Positions 35,117 to 45,025 of a stretch of 64,000 nt of DNA are shown piece by piece. Position numbers and translations under genes: made by a program. Below the pieces are notes generated by a model that was not told the DNA's origin, ran no database searches, and saw only the letters and a list, made by a program, of their open reading frames with translations. How positions within the stretch are numbered: position 1 is the first letter of the stretch; each line of letters opens with the position of its first letter. This DNA comes from Vicia villosa (taxonomy: Eukaryota; Streptophyta; Magnoliopsida; Fabales; Fabaceae). The stretch is taken from assembly GCF_029867415.1 (NCBI RefSeq), contig NC_081183.1:113125061-113189060 (forward strand), written 5' to 3'.

Positions 35117-37247
35117 ATGGCTGCTTCATCTTCTCTCAACGATGGTTCCTCTATTCCTCTACATCTTCAAGAATAAGAACAACAAATTGTTCCTGTTATC
35201 TCTTCCTCTATTCCCAAAAACGAGTTAGAAGTTATCTGTGAATTAACGGTGGACTTTGATAGTCTTGAAAAACATGAGTTCCATCTGAAAGAGGATATGT
35301 TGTTTCAAGGATGGACTTCTCTGTTCTCTGAGTTCTGTGGACCTGTTTACCCAGAACTAGTGAAGGAATTTTGGGTGCACGTTGTAGTTACCCCTAAATC
35401 AATCCTGTCGTTTGTCCATGGAAGATTTGTTGTTGTTACTGAGAACATCCTAAGAATGATGTTTGACCTAAGAAACCCTAAAGGTGTCTATGAAATTGAT
35501 CAAAGAGCAGATTGGGAAGATGTTCTGGCTACTCTTTATACAGATGTGGAGAAAACAAAGCGTGTCAAGGACATGAAGGATCTCTACAAAATCTGGACCA
35601 AGATTCTTCTGGGGTGTTTCTATCACAGGAAAGCAACCCATTCTGCAGACTTTGTCAACAAAGAGCAGCAATATATTCTGTGTTGCATCGCCACTCAGAA
35701 GAAGGTTGATATTATCTTCATAATATTCAATCATATGTGGAATGCTGTAAAGGATTCCAAAAATGCTTTCAGAATAAAGAAGGGTAATATTATTCCCTTT
35801 GGAAGAATAATTACAAATCTTCTGATTCATACTAAGATTGTTGAAGACTTGGAAGCTCAAGAAGTCATCAAGGATCTTGTCACTATCACAGGAAGTTGCT
35901 TGAATGCTCACACCCTGAAAAAGATGAACATCATTCAAGAGGTTAAAGCCACTCCTCAACCTCTCCCAGGAGCAAGAAATAGAAGAGATCCTGTTCTTGC
36001 TGATTTTGAATCCTTCTTCAGAAGTGAGCTGCCAGAAGTTAGGACTAAATATCTTAACTCTCTCAAAGAAGAAAAAGACAAAAATGCTCCTACAAAAGGT
36101 GGTCGCAAGAAAGCTTCTACTTCCAGGCCTGCTGCTTTAGAAGATGTTTCAGAAGCTGCACCAGAAGCTGTTGTCAAGAAGGAAAGAAGGACAAAGCGTA
36201 AATTTGATCATCCTTCTGTTAACCAAGAGAAGGAAGTCTAAGATGTAGCTGCTGCTGTTGTTGTTGAGAAAGTGGTTGAAGAAGAAGTTGTTGCTGAAGA
36301 AGTTCAGGAAGTTTTAGTTGAAAATGAAAAGAGTGAAAAAGAGACTGCTGAGAAGAAGAAGAAGAAGAAGAAGAAGAAGAGAAAGATGAAGAATAAGAAT
36401 GTGGAAGATGGAAAGGATGTTGAAAAGAAGAAGAAAAGAAAAAGAAAATTAATCATAGAAGCCTCGAAGGAAGAAGAAGAAGCTCCAGAAGCTGTGAATC
36501 AGCAAGCAGAAGCTGTGAATCAGCAAGAAGAAATTAATCAAGAACCAGCAACTCAAGAAGTTGAAGGTCCAAAAGATGCTGATAATGAGAAGGAAAGACT
36601 GAAATCTGCCAAAAGAAAAGAAATTTCTCTTGGGAAGGCAAAGATTGTGGAAGAGAAGAAGAACAAGAAGCAGAGAAGACTTGAGGCTGAGTTTGAAGCG
36701 ATTCAGAATATGCCTAAAGGTATACATCTTTCTGAACCTGTTTTTGTTCCTGCTTTACGTTCAGAAGTTGCACCAATAAATGTTGCTCAAACCCCTGAAC
36801 CAGAAAATCAACCAGAAACAGCCCCATCAGAATCACCTATAACCATCCATGTTCTCACACCTCCTTCTTCTCCTTTAACCAATGTTCTTACTCCTCCTCA
36901 CTCACCTAGCTCAAACGTTTTCATTCCTCCCTCTCCACCTAAAACCAGTATTACTTCTGACCACTCCCTTGAAACCCTTGTTCTTGATATCCAACCCCTT
37001 CAAACTCTCTTTCCACCTCACACAAATATATCCACTTCTCAACCTCCACCTCATGCAAACTATGAACCCATTCCTTCTACCTCCCAAAATAATCCTTCTA
37101 TATCTGACCTTCCAGATTCTGCATCACATGGACAAGCAAGAAGATACCAACAATGAGTTTCGCTCATTTATGGAGAAGCAAGCTGAGAGCAATGCTGGGA
37201 TTCAAGACCTTCTGGCGAAGATAGTTTCTAAACTAGGCCAGTCATAG
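35117..37247 (+). pseudogene. Accessory ORF of the SIRE-like element (plant-transposon-protein-like domain), nearly intact
   Basis: The frame starts MAASSSLNDGSSIPLHLQ and runs about 680 codons to 37156, with two in-frame TAA codons (35174-35176 and 36239-36241). A one-base shift near 37130 moves the end to 37247 (FMEKQAESNAGIQDLLAKIV). The N-terminal part has VYPELVKEFW, RFVVVTENIL, LYKIWTKILLGCFYHRK and IPFGRIITNLL, all collinear with the antisense protein encoded at 48874-49608. The middle is very lysine- and glutamate-rich and could act as a nuclear localisation signal; then comes a proline-rich stretch (LTPPHSPSSNVFIPPSPP). I see no signal peptide or membrane segment, so env-like would be a poor name. 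Its role is unknown. Confidence 0.7.
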
Positions 37248-38290
37248 TCTGTTGTGTCTTTGTTGTCTCCTTCTTTTTGCATCTGCTTTGTGAATCTATC
37301 TTCTCATCCCTTGTATCTTCTGATTATTCCCAATGAATGAAATCCTTTATCCCTCTCTCATATTGTTTGCTTTTCATCTGAATCTTTTGTGTTTTTTGAT
37401 GTTATGACAAAAAGGGGGAGAAAATGTGATAAATGATTTGATTTATATTATCAGTTGCTGGGAGTAAGTCTCCATATTTCTAACAGAATTTGCAAGTTCT
37501 ATGTCTTTGAGTGTTTTGCAGGATTGAAGACATTCTAAAAAAGCTCAACATGAGAAGCAAGGGCATGAGGAAAAGCAATTCTATATAGAAGCAAGCTCAT
37601 GAAAATTGAAGCAAGCTGAGTGCTGTGAAGCTTCAAGATCAGAAGCAAGAAGGAAGAATGTTCTGAAATTGAAGCAAGCTGAGTGCTGTGAAGCTTCAAG
37701 ATCAGAAGCAAGAAAGAAGAATGTTCTGATATTCTCATGGCAGAATATGCTCTAACACATGAAACATTCTTAACATGCTCTGATACATTATTTTTATGCT
37801 CTGATACATATTATATGTTTTGATACATATTTTATGTTCTGATTCATTCATGCTCTGACTTTTGTCGTTTAGTTTGTTCTGCAACATTTCAGGATGTAGA
37901 AATGCTCTAATGATGCTCTGGTACATTCAACAATGTTCCTATACAATCTAGCATGCAATGATTCAAGAAGAAATTCAAAGCTCTGAAGCTGTCCTATGGA
38001 AGCAAGAAGCAGAAGCTATGAATGTTCTGAAGAACTAAGCATATGTGATCGTCTCAACTGAAATGGAAAATACTCAGGGAAGTCCTTTATTTATAAATTT
38101 CTTCCAGTATTTATTTCAGGGGGGATTATTTATCTCAGGGGGAGATTGTTAATCTCAGGGGGAGACATATTCACACACTATGTTTATATGCTTATGCTAT
38201 AACTGTGTAATTGTCTTTAGCCGTCTGATATTCTGATTGCAAATTCATATCATTTATATATGTTTTTGTCATCATCAAAAAGGGGGAGAT
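37248..38290 (+). other. 3' non-coding region and polypurine tracts of the SIRE-like element
   Basis: No ORF of note. It contains a perfect-looking 63-bp direct duplication (37606-37731, unit starting TTGAAGCAAGCTGAGTGCTG). Several polypurine-like motifs occur: AAAAAGGGGGAGAAAA near 37412, CAGGGGGGA and CAGGGGGAGA near 38118-38165, and the primary tract AAAAGGGGGAGAT at 38278-38290 just before the 3' LTR. The duplicated tracts probably derive from successive copying of the LTR-proximal sequence. Confidence 0.75.
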
Positions 38291-39434
38291 TGTTAGAATA
38301 AGATTTGTTCTGATCAAAATTCTTAGTTTTGATGATAACAATGTATATGAATTTTGTATGAGATAATGTGGTACTCTAATACTATGCAATTTCCATTTCA
38401 GGAATCACATAAAGAGTATGCACAAAATCAGCGCAAGAAGCACTGACTCAGAAGGTTCAGCATGCAACATCAGAACATGCTTTGGCAAGACATCAGAAGA
38501 TGGTCAAGCAGAATCAGAACATGGTCTATGGAAGCATCAGAAGAACTTGAGATCAGAAGCAGAAGCACTGAAGTTCTCATGGTATCACGCTAAGAAGCTC
38601 TTCAAGGTCAGAAGACAAGAAGATGCTCTGCACCAAGCTGTTTGACTCTGATGATATTCAAACGTTGTTTACACAAACATTAGATGAGAAGCAAGTACAA
38701 GATGGAAGGCAACGCTGACTGACAAAAGGAACGTTAGAAGCTATTAAAGGCAATGTCAGTAGACACAGCGAAAGCAAGGCTCGAGGTAGTTGACAAAAGA
38801 GTGAAACATTAAATGCAATGATGTACGGATCACGCAAAGCATTAAATGCTCCCAACGGTCATCTTCTTAAGTGCCTATATATATAGAAGTTCTGAAGAGA
38901 AGCTAATAAAAAGAACACTTTGCGCAAACTTACAGAAACGCTGTCAAATTCAAAAGCTCTCAAACATCATCTTCAACCTCACTACATTGCTGTTGTAATA
39001 TCTTAGTGAGATTAAGCTTAAACTTTAAGAGAAATATCACAGTTGTGATTATAGCTTTTTAGAAGCATTGTAATACTCTTGAGAGAATTGTTTACATTCA
39101 TTTGTAAGAACTAGGGAAGAAAAAGTTGTGATCGGATTCTCTAGAAAGTCTTAGAGGGTATCTAAGCATTGTGTTCCTAGAGTGATCAGGTTGTGATCAG
39201 AATACTCTAGAAGACTTAGAGGTTATATAAGTGGAAAACCATTGTAATCTTGTGTGATTAGTGGATTAAATCCTCAGGTGAGGTAAATCACTCCAAGGGG
39301 GTGGACTGGAGTAGTTTAGTTAACAACGAACCAAGATAAAAATCATTGTGCAAATTGTTTTTATCTTACAAGTTTTAAAGCTACACTTATTCAAACCCCC
39401 CCCCCCCCCTTTCTAAGTGTTTTTCTATCCTTCA
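38291..39434 (+). mobile_element. 3' LTR of the SIRE-like copia (1144 bp)
   Basis: Starts TGTTAGAATAAGATTTGTTC, ends TTTTTCTATCCTTCA; the C run has 14 bases against 10 in the 5' LTR. Followed by target copy AACTT. Confidence 0.93.
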
Positions 39435-39439
39435 AACTT

Positions 39440-39732
39440 GTGTTGTGTAACTATATCCCAAGCCATTGCCTTAACATTTAGACCTTGAATACCTCTTCTG
39501 TTTGTGTCACTATGACAAGACTTTGGAATTCTTATAGAATCTACCTCCGACAAATAGTTTGTACATAACTCAACAACTTTTTTTGTGATGTACCTTTCAA
39601 CATATATTATTTAAAAATCTTCATATATCGCTCTATTAGATACATACACGTTAAATAAATTGGACCACAAAATCTGATTTATATGACTAGATGAACACGT
39701 AAGTAAACCATCTTGTCAAAAATTGATGGACG
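39440..39732 (-). pseudogene. CACTA transposase fragment (TNP2-type, C-terminal part)
   Basis: Minus-strand translation, with two stops, contains IRFCGPIYLTCMYLIERYMK and, in a second frame, RYITKKVVELCTNYLSEVDS followed by IRIPKSCHSDTNRRGIQGLN. These match the CACTA TNP2 region with LCGPVYMRWMYPFERYMK and IGIPKSRH (domains DUF4218/DUF4216 in databases, from memory). The upstream half of this domain is at 55641-55825; the gypsy element separates them. Confidence 0.85.
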
Positions 39733-40805
39733 TGTTAGCTGAAGATTTCGTTGAACAAATATATGTGCTTCGAAGGAGTGTATGATCGAAGGCAAGGTGG
39801 TTACTGATGACCATCTCTGAGAAATATAAAATGGCTACTGATGGCCATGTTTCGATAGCAAGAAACGTCTAAGTTTTTTATGAAGGTGATGGCTACTGAA
39901 AGCTATTGGAAGGACATATCCTCGAAGACTTAGACAAAATTTATAAATTGCTTAAGTATTATTATTTAGCGTGTTTGTTAGTAAGTGTTTATTAACATAC
40001 TGCCACGCGTCGAAGATGGACTCAGGCGGGAAGATTTGAAATTTGAAGATAGTTGCGTAACTGCTTATTCACAGATGTCATCGCTGGAAGTTCTTATGAG
40101 AAACGTGGCAGCGGATTAGCGTAGGGCCGTTATGGTCGAAACTAGTATAAATAGGAGTTTTTTATGATAGAATTCCGTGTGTTCATTTTGTACAAATCAC
40201 TCACATATTTACTCAAGTATCAAGCGTTAACGAGAACGAGTTCGCTGAGAAAATGTACGTATGACACCACCATCTTAATACATGAGTATTATCTTTTATT
40301 GCTTTTCGTTTTCGAATATCTTTAAATTCTTGCATTCTGTTTACTTCTTGTCATTTACATTACTGTATCTTTACTTTCATGTTATTTACTTTCATGTTAT
40401 TTACTTTCATGTTATTTACTTTCATGTTATTTACTTTCATGTTATTTACTTTCATGTTATTTACTTTCATGTTATTTACTTTCATGTTATTTACTTTCAA
40501 GATCTTTAACAGTTTTATGTTTTAAGATTCTTTACATTTAAACAGAATTGCATGTTACGTTATCTGCGTTGTTTACATTTTAAAGTCATAATCACATATA
40601 ATCAAGTCATCACTAAAAGTGTATGTTTTCAATCGAATAACATTTGTCGAAGACAACGAATCATGAACATGGTTCTAAAGAATATTGATAACAATCTAAT
40701 TGACTATGTGTCCTAGGATCAATCTAGTCGATCCTGCGAGTAACCAAATCATATTTATTATAGTTTGGAGGACTAGCGGTTGTTTACCGGAAATCACCGT
40801 AAACA
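39733..40805 (+). mobile_element. 5' LTR of the gypsy element (1073 bp)
   Basis: Starts TGTTAGCTGAAGATTTCG, ends AAATCACCGTAAACA. TATA box TATAAATA at 40146-40153. A 15-bp minisatellite lies in the transcribed part. Confidence 0.95.
40375..40494. repeat. 15-bp minisatellite in the 5' LTR, 8 copies
   Basis: Eight perfect copies of TTTCATGTTATTTAC, followed by a partial TTTCAA. Translated in one frame it gives FHVIY repeats, an artefact. Confidence 0.97.
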
Positions 40806-40808
40806 AAT

Positions 40809-40825
40809 TGGCACGCCCAGTGGGA
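40809..40825 (+). other. Primer binding site region of the gypsy element
   Basis: TGGCACGCCCAGTGGGA begins three bases after the LTR end. It has the TGG start expected of a tRNA 3' end complement. I do not assign the tRNA with confidence. Confidence 0.65.
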
Positions 40826-40888
40826 CCGTGTCGAACGGATTGTTTTAATCAATTGCTTTGTTTTGTCTAGACAATATCAAGACCTTGT

Positions 40889-43800
40889 ATGAACCTTAGG
40901 AACGGTAAATTAACAAACAGTGCACAACCGGTTCCCAAACGAAGGTACAACAAGAAAATGGCTGTTACAGCCAGTGCAGGGGGTGATCAAGATCCCTCAC
41001 AAGGCACAGGATCAGGAGCGGCAAATTCGAATTCCACTCAAGGAACAAGGGATACAACGGGTCCAAATGGATCGAGACCTGCAGATAATTCCCAGTCGGT
41101 GCCTGAAAATAATACAGGACTTTCAGGGACTTTGCCAGTTTCAGTGTCAACAACTGCACCTTCGACCACGAGTGCAGAGGAAGTATTACCGTTTCCCTCA
41201 ACAAATGCTGCGAATAACTTGTCTAGTCAAGGCACGAATTCAACTTTCGAATGGAGGCCAAATCCTCCATACGGGATGCCATTTCCTTTTGGATCAGGCG
41301 TACGAGGGCCCGGACCTACTTATGTCCCAACTAATAATGCGACATTTTCACCAAATGTGGGATCTGCGAGTCGAAGTACACACAACGTTGGTTTTTCTAC
41401 CCAGGTGCCTCATTATACCACAAACAGCCAAGCAGCATTTCGACAAGAAATGGATGCAAGCAACCATGATATGCTAGGGGCTTTAGCCAAAGAATTGACT
41501 TCAATCTTTACCCCATTGTTGACAAACATTACTTGCACAAATAGGGAAAATGTAGAAACTTTCCAAAAGATGTCATCTCAAATGAATCGGATGGCGGAGT
41601 TCATGGGTGTAACACAACCAAAAAGGAAAGATAAACAGCCCGCATACCAAGAGGGAATGCCCGTTTTAGAACGTATACAAGATGAGGGCCCATCATCGAG
41701 ACCAACCATCCGAGATATAAACTCCTTGCGGAGGACGAATTGGACGGAAGAAATTCCAGTAATTAATTTAGAGACTTCAAGTCAAAGAACCGTCCCCGTT
41801 CGACAAGAAACGGAGGAAGAACAACCCAGAGTAAGAGTTGTAGGTAGAAATGAACATCCAGATGGGGTTGTTCAAAGAGTCAGAAGGGAAAATCTGGCCA
41901 CAGAGAATAACTTGACTGCTATGATAGAAAGGGTGATGGCCAATAATGGCCTAAGTACTGGACTCAGACGTCCAAATTATACATCCCCTATATCAGACTA
42001 TATTATGCAGACAGAATTACCTAGGGGCACTAAGGTACCCAAATTTACAAAATTTTCAGGCGAAACTAACGAATCGACAGTGGAACACATTGCTAGGTAT
42101 CTAACAGAAGCAGGGGACTTGGCAGGAAACGAGGACTTGAGGATCAAGTATTTCCCTAGTTCGCTGACAAAGAATGCCTTTATCTGGTTTACTACTTTGC
42201 CACCCAATTCGATAGATGCGTGGGCATACCTAGAAAGATTGTTCCATGAGCAATTTTACATGGGTCAAACTAAGATAAGTTTGAAGGAATTGGCCAGTGT
42301 TAAGAGGAAATTCACGGAGACTATTGATGATTATTTGAATAGGTTCCGTCTGTTGAAATCTAGGTGCTTTACGACAGTTCCTGAGCACGAACTTGTCGAA
42401 ATGGCTGCAGGTGGTCTAGATTACTCAATAAGAAAGAAATTAGATACCCAATACCTTAGGGACATGGCCCAGTTGGCAGATAGAGTTCGACAGGTCGAAC
42501 GCTTGAAAGCAGAAAAGGCTAGGGCTAACAAAAGTCATAAGAAGGAAAGGATAGCGTACGTCGAAGCCGAAGACGCTGATGATGAGTCTTTCGATGACTC
42601 ATATAGCCTGGAGGAAGTCGAAATAGACTTAGCAGAATTAAAAGAGGCACCACCTTATGCCTGCAAATTGTTAAATCCTGCAAATGGAAAGAACCCTGTA
42701 GAAAATGATAAGAATGATAGGTTTCCTAAGAAAACTTATACATTTGATATTACTAAGTGTGATGAAATATTTGATCTATTAGTAAAAGATGGCCAAATGA
42801 TACTACCTCCTAATTCCAAAATTCCTCCGTTGGAACAACGGAAGAAAAGAGGTTTCTGTAAATATCATGGGTTTTTAGGCCATAAAACTTCACAATGTTT
42901 TCTTTTCAGGGATCTAATTCAAAATGCTATCAATGATGGAAGGTTGAAATTTGCTGACAAGACCAAGAGTCACATGAGGGTCGATACCAATCCCCTAAAC
43001 ATTGCTGATGCTAGCCTCTGTGAGGTAGAAGATATCAACATGGTGGAAGTATCGGAGATCGAAGTGGCGGAAACTAAGGCAATGCTCAACGGAAAGCAGG
43101 CTACTGAAAGCCTAAATGATGAAATAATCTTCAATACTGAGATTGAAGAAGCTTCCCAAACAGAGATGACTGAAGCACCAAAAGAAGAGAGCAATGAGGC
43201 CACTGAAGACCTCAGGATAAAACTCCAGAAAATCCAAATCTCTGAAGTTGCTCCAGCGGTGGTCAACATGGTTAGCGCCAGACACCCAACATCTGAGTTT
43301 GGCGAACTAGAGACACGGCTGACAAGGCAGAATGGGGGTATTAAAGTTCCTCTAAGAGCTGAAAGCCTCAAAGACTACCTATGGAATTGCCATGAGAGAA
43401 ATGGTGGAAAACAATGGATGTGCCCAAGGTGTTCGATCATGCTGAATCGAAGAATCGAAGCCAATTTCGAAAGGGCTCGACGTGAAAGATGGGAACACCC
43501 AGGGAGAGAACCAAATCCTTTACTACAAGTGTACCCAAGGATGGATGAAAGCTTATTAGGATTTTTGATCAGATGCCACAAAGGGAACTCTGAAGTTGCA
43601 CTCTGCCCCAGATGTGGGGCAGCCTATGATGAGATGCTAGCACGATCATTTGAACGTGTGCACTGCTCCATGAATCAAGAAACTCAAGGGCTACGTCCTG
43701 ACTTGTATGGTTTCGATGTATGGACCCCAACGAAGAGACCAGATAGTCCACACCCTAGAGTTCGAAGGGTAACATTCAAAATCCCTGCAGATCCACCTAG

Positions 43801-45025
43801 GGATAGATGGGTACAAGCCGATGCAAGAACCAACAAATGGCGTAGTTGGGACCAAGGAGGAAGAACCGCAATGGCATATAGGAGACAATTTCAAAGGCCA
43901 AATCGAGAGACATATCGATTGGAGAACTATAAGGGAAAAAACCCTATGTCTCGGTCCCAATGGAGGAGGCACCAGAGGATGAAAAAGGCCCAGAAGGAAT
44001 ATAGACCAAGAGAAACTGGAGAAACTAGCAGCAACCAAGTCCCATACCAGGGAGCAAAGTCAAACAAACCTCCGGTGGAACGTGCATTGTTCGAAGCTGA
44101 AAAGCTCTTGGATGAAGAAGATAAGATGCGGTCAAATTCCTGGAACGAAGAGGACAGAATGACAAATGATTTTGATTCTGATGGAGTCTCGTCTATAAAT
44201 TTAAATTGCAATGTTGTGTCCGTACTCCCTCACGAGTTTAACCAGGAAACTGAGGTAGAGGACTGTGAGGAGGCTGATATCGAAGAAATGGCAAAACACA
44301 GACCTGTGTGTTACTATGTGCTAAATAATGGTGCAGTCGAAGAGCAGAATGCTTTCTTCGAGAGGCCTGATGAGGGTATGAGAAATCATTTGAAACCACT
44401 CTATATTAGGGCTAAGATTGAGAATGTTGGCATCAATAAAGTCCTAGTTGATGGGGGAGCAGCAGTAAATTTGATGCCCCAGTATATGATAAAGAGAATT
44501 GGCATGTTCGATACGGACATAAAACCACATAACATGGTCCTGTCTAACTATGAGGGTAAGATAGGACAAACACTGGGAGTTGTTCAAGTCAATTTGACAG
44601 TAGGCTCAGTTACCAGACCCACTATGTTCATGGTTATACCAGCAAAAGCAAACTATAACCTGTTGCTCGGAAGGGAATGGATTCATGGGGTAGCAGCTGT
44701 ACCCTCAACAATGCATCAAAGGGTGACAATCTGGAGAGAAGATGGCATAGTAGAAAACATCGAAGGTGATCAGAGTTACTATATGGCTGAAGTTAACCAG
44801 GTAAATAAATCCAACTTCGATAGGAATCTGGCAAATATAGGACCTTGTCATACTGCAGAAGAGATGTACACCCCAAATAAGAATGCATTGTATTATCTTA
44901 CTTTGCACCCAAACGGATTCCAATGGGATAGAGAGATCATGGATGGTCCAACGGATACAGCACCTTTAGAAGATCATGCAGCAATACGGCCAACAGGCTG
45001 GGACGATGACATTAATCATGTCTGA
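40889..45025 (+). CDS. Gag-protease polyprotein of the gypsy element (1378 aa), intact
   Basis: It opens MNLRNGKLTNSAQPVPKRRY, about 80 bp after the LTR, with no stop. Residues 1-330 are low-complexity (Ser, Thr, Asn, Gln). The retrotransposon gag domain is at about 370-560 (PKFTKFSGETNESTVEHIAR, YLERLFHEQFYMGQTKISLK, YLNRFRLLKSRC). A knuckle-like CKYHGFLGHKTSQC follows near 655. Two tandem modules with CH...CPRC cysteines lie near 835-930. The aspartic protease motif VLVDGGAAVNLMP is near 1188, with Asp-Gly-Gly where most retroelements have Asp-Ser/Thr-Gly. LLLGREWIHG further on is the second protease signature. The stop overlaps the pol start. Confidence 0.93.
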   Translation: MNLRNGKLTNSAQPVPKRRYNKKMAVTASAGGDQDPSQGTGSGAANSNSTQGTRDTTGPNGSRPADNSQSVPENNTGLSGTLPVSVSTTAPSTTSAEEVLPFPSTNAANNLSSQGTNSTFEWRPNPPYGMPFPFGSGVRGPGPTYVPTNNATFSPNVGSASRSTHNVGFSTQVPHYTTNSQAAFRQEMDASNHDMLGALAKELTSIFTPLLTNITCTNRENVETFQKMSSQMNRMAEFMGVTQPKRKDKQPAYQEGMPVLERIQDEGPSSRPTIRDINSLRRTNWTEEIPVINLETSSQRTVPVRQETEEEQPRVRVVGRNEHPDGVVQRVRRENLATENNLTAMIERVMANNGLSTGLRRPNYTSPISDYIMQTELPRGTKVPKFTKFSGETNESTVEHIARYLTEAGDLAGNEDLRIKYFPSSLTKNAFIWFTTLPPNSIDAWAYLERLFHEQFYMGQTKISLKELASVKRKFTETIDDYLNRFRLLKSRCFTTVPEHELVEMAAGGLDYSIRKKLDTQYLRDMAQLADRVRQVERLKAEKARANKSHKKERIAYVEAEDADDESFDDSYSLEEVEIDLAELKEAPPYACKLLNPANGKNPVENDKNDRFPKKTYTFDITKCDEIFDLLVKDGQMILPPNSKIPPLEQRKKRGFCKYHGFLGHKTSQCFLFRDLIQNAINDGRLKFADKTKSHMRVDTNPLNIADASLCEVEDINMVEVSEIEVAETKAMLNGKQATESLNDEIIFNTEIEEASQTEMTEAPKEESNEATEDLRIKLQKIQISEVAPAVVNMVSARHPTSEFGELETRLTRQNGGIKVPLRAESLKDYLWNCHERNGGKQWMCPRCSIMLNRRIEANFERARRERWEHPGREPNPLLQVYPRMDESLLGFLIRCHKGNSEVALCPRCGAAYDEMLARSFERVHCSMNQETQGLRPDLYGFDVWTPTKRPDSPHPRVRRVTFKIPADPPRDRWVQADARTNKWRSWDQGGRTAMAYRRQFQRPNRETYRLENYKGKNPMSRSQWRRHQRMKKAQKEYRPRETGETSSNQVPYQGAKSNKPPVERALFEAEKLLDEEDKMRSNSWNEEDRMTNDFDSDGVSSINLNCNVVSVLPHEFNQETEVEDCEEADIEEMAKHRPVCYYVLNNGAVEEQNAFFERPDEGMRNHLKPLYIRAKIENVGINKVLVDGGAAVNLMPQYMIKRIGMFDTDIKPHNMVLSNYEGKIGQTLGVVQVNLTVGSVTRPTMFMVIPAKANYNLLLGREWIHGVAAVPSTMHQRVTIWREDGIVENIEGDQSYYMAEVNQVNKSNFDRNLANIGPCHTAEEMYTPNKNALYYLTLHPNGFQWDREIMDGPTDTAPLEDHAAIRPTGWDDDINHV

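Larger units (their letters stand above)
30082..39434 (+). mobile_element. SIRE-like copia retrotransposon lacking RT/RNase H, with an accessory ORF
   Basis: LTRs at 30082-31220 and 38291-39434; target duplication AACTT at 30077-30081 and 39435-39439. Gag, protease and integrase are present but broken, RT and RNase H are absent, and a separate ORF of about 700 codons with its own TATA box lies before the 3' LTR. Large LTRs, an extended gag and an extra ORF after pol suggest the SIRE/Maximus lineage, known for an extra ORF called env-like. The two LTRs differ visibly by a few percent, so it is older than the gypsy element next to it. Confidence 0.9.

Noticed and set aside
35117..37247. Envelope-like protein
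   Set aside because: No signal peptide, transmembrane segment or glycosylation-rich ectodomain is visible; the similarity is to the antisense gypsy ORF instead.
40282..40509. ORF with FHVIY repeats in the LTR (also at 55102-55344)
   Set aside because: It is a translated 15-bp minisatellite inside an LTR.
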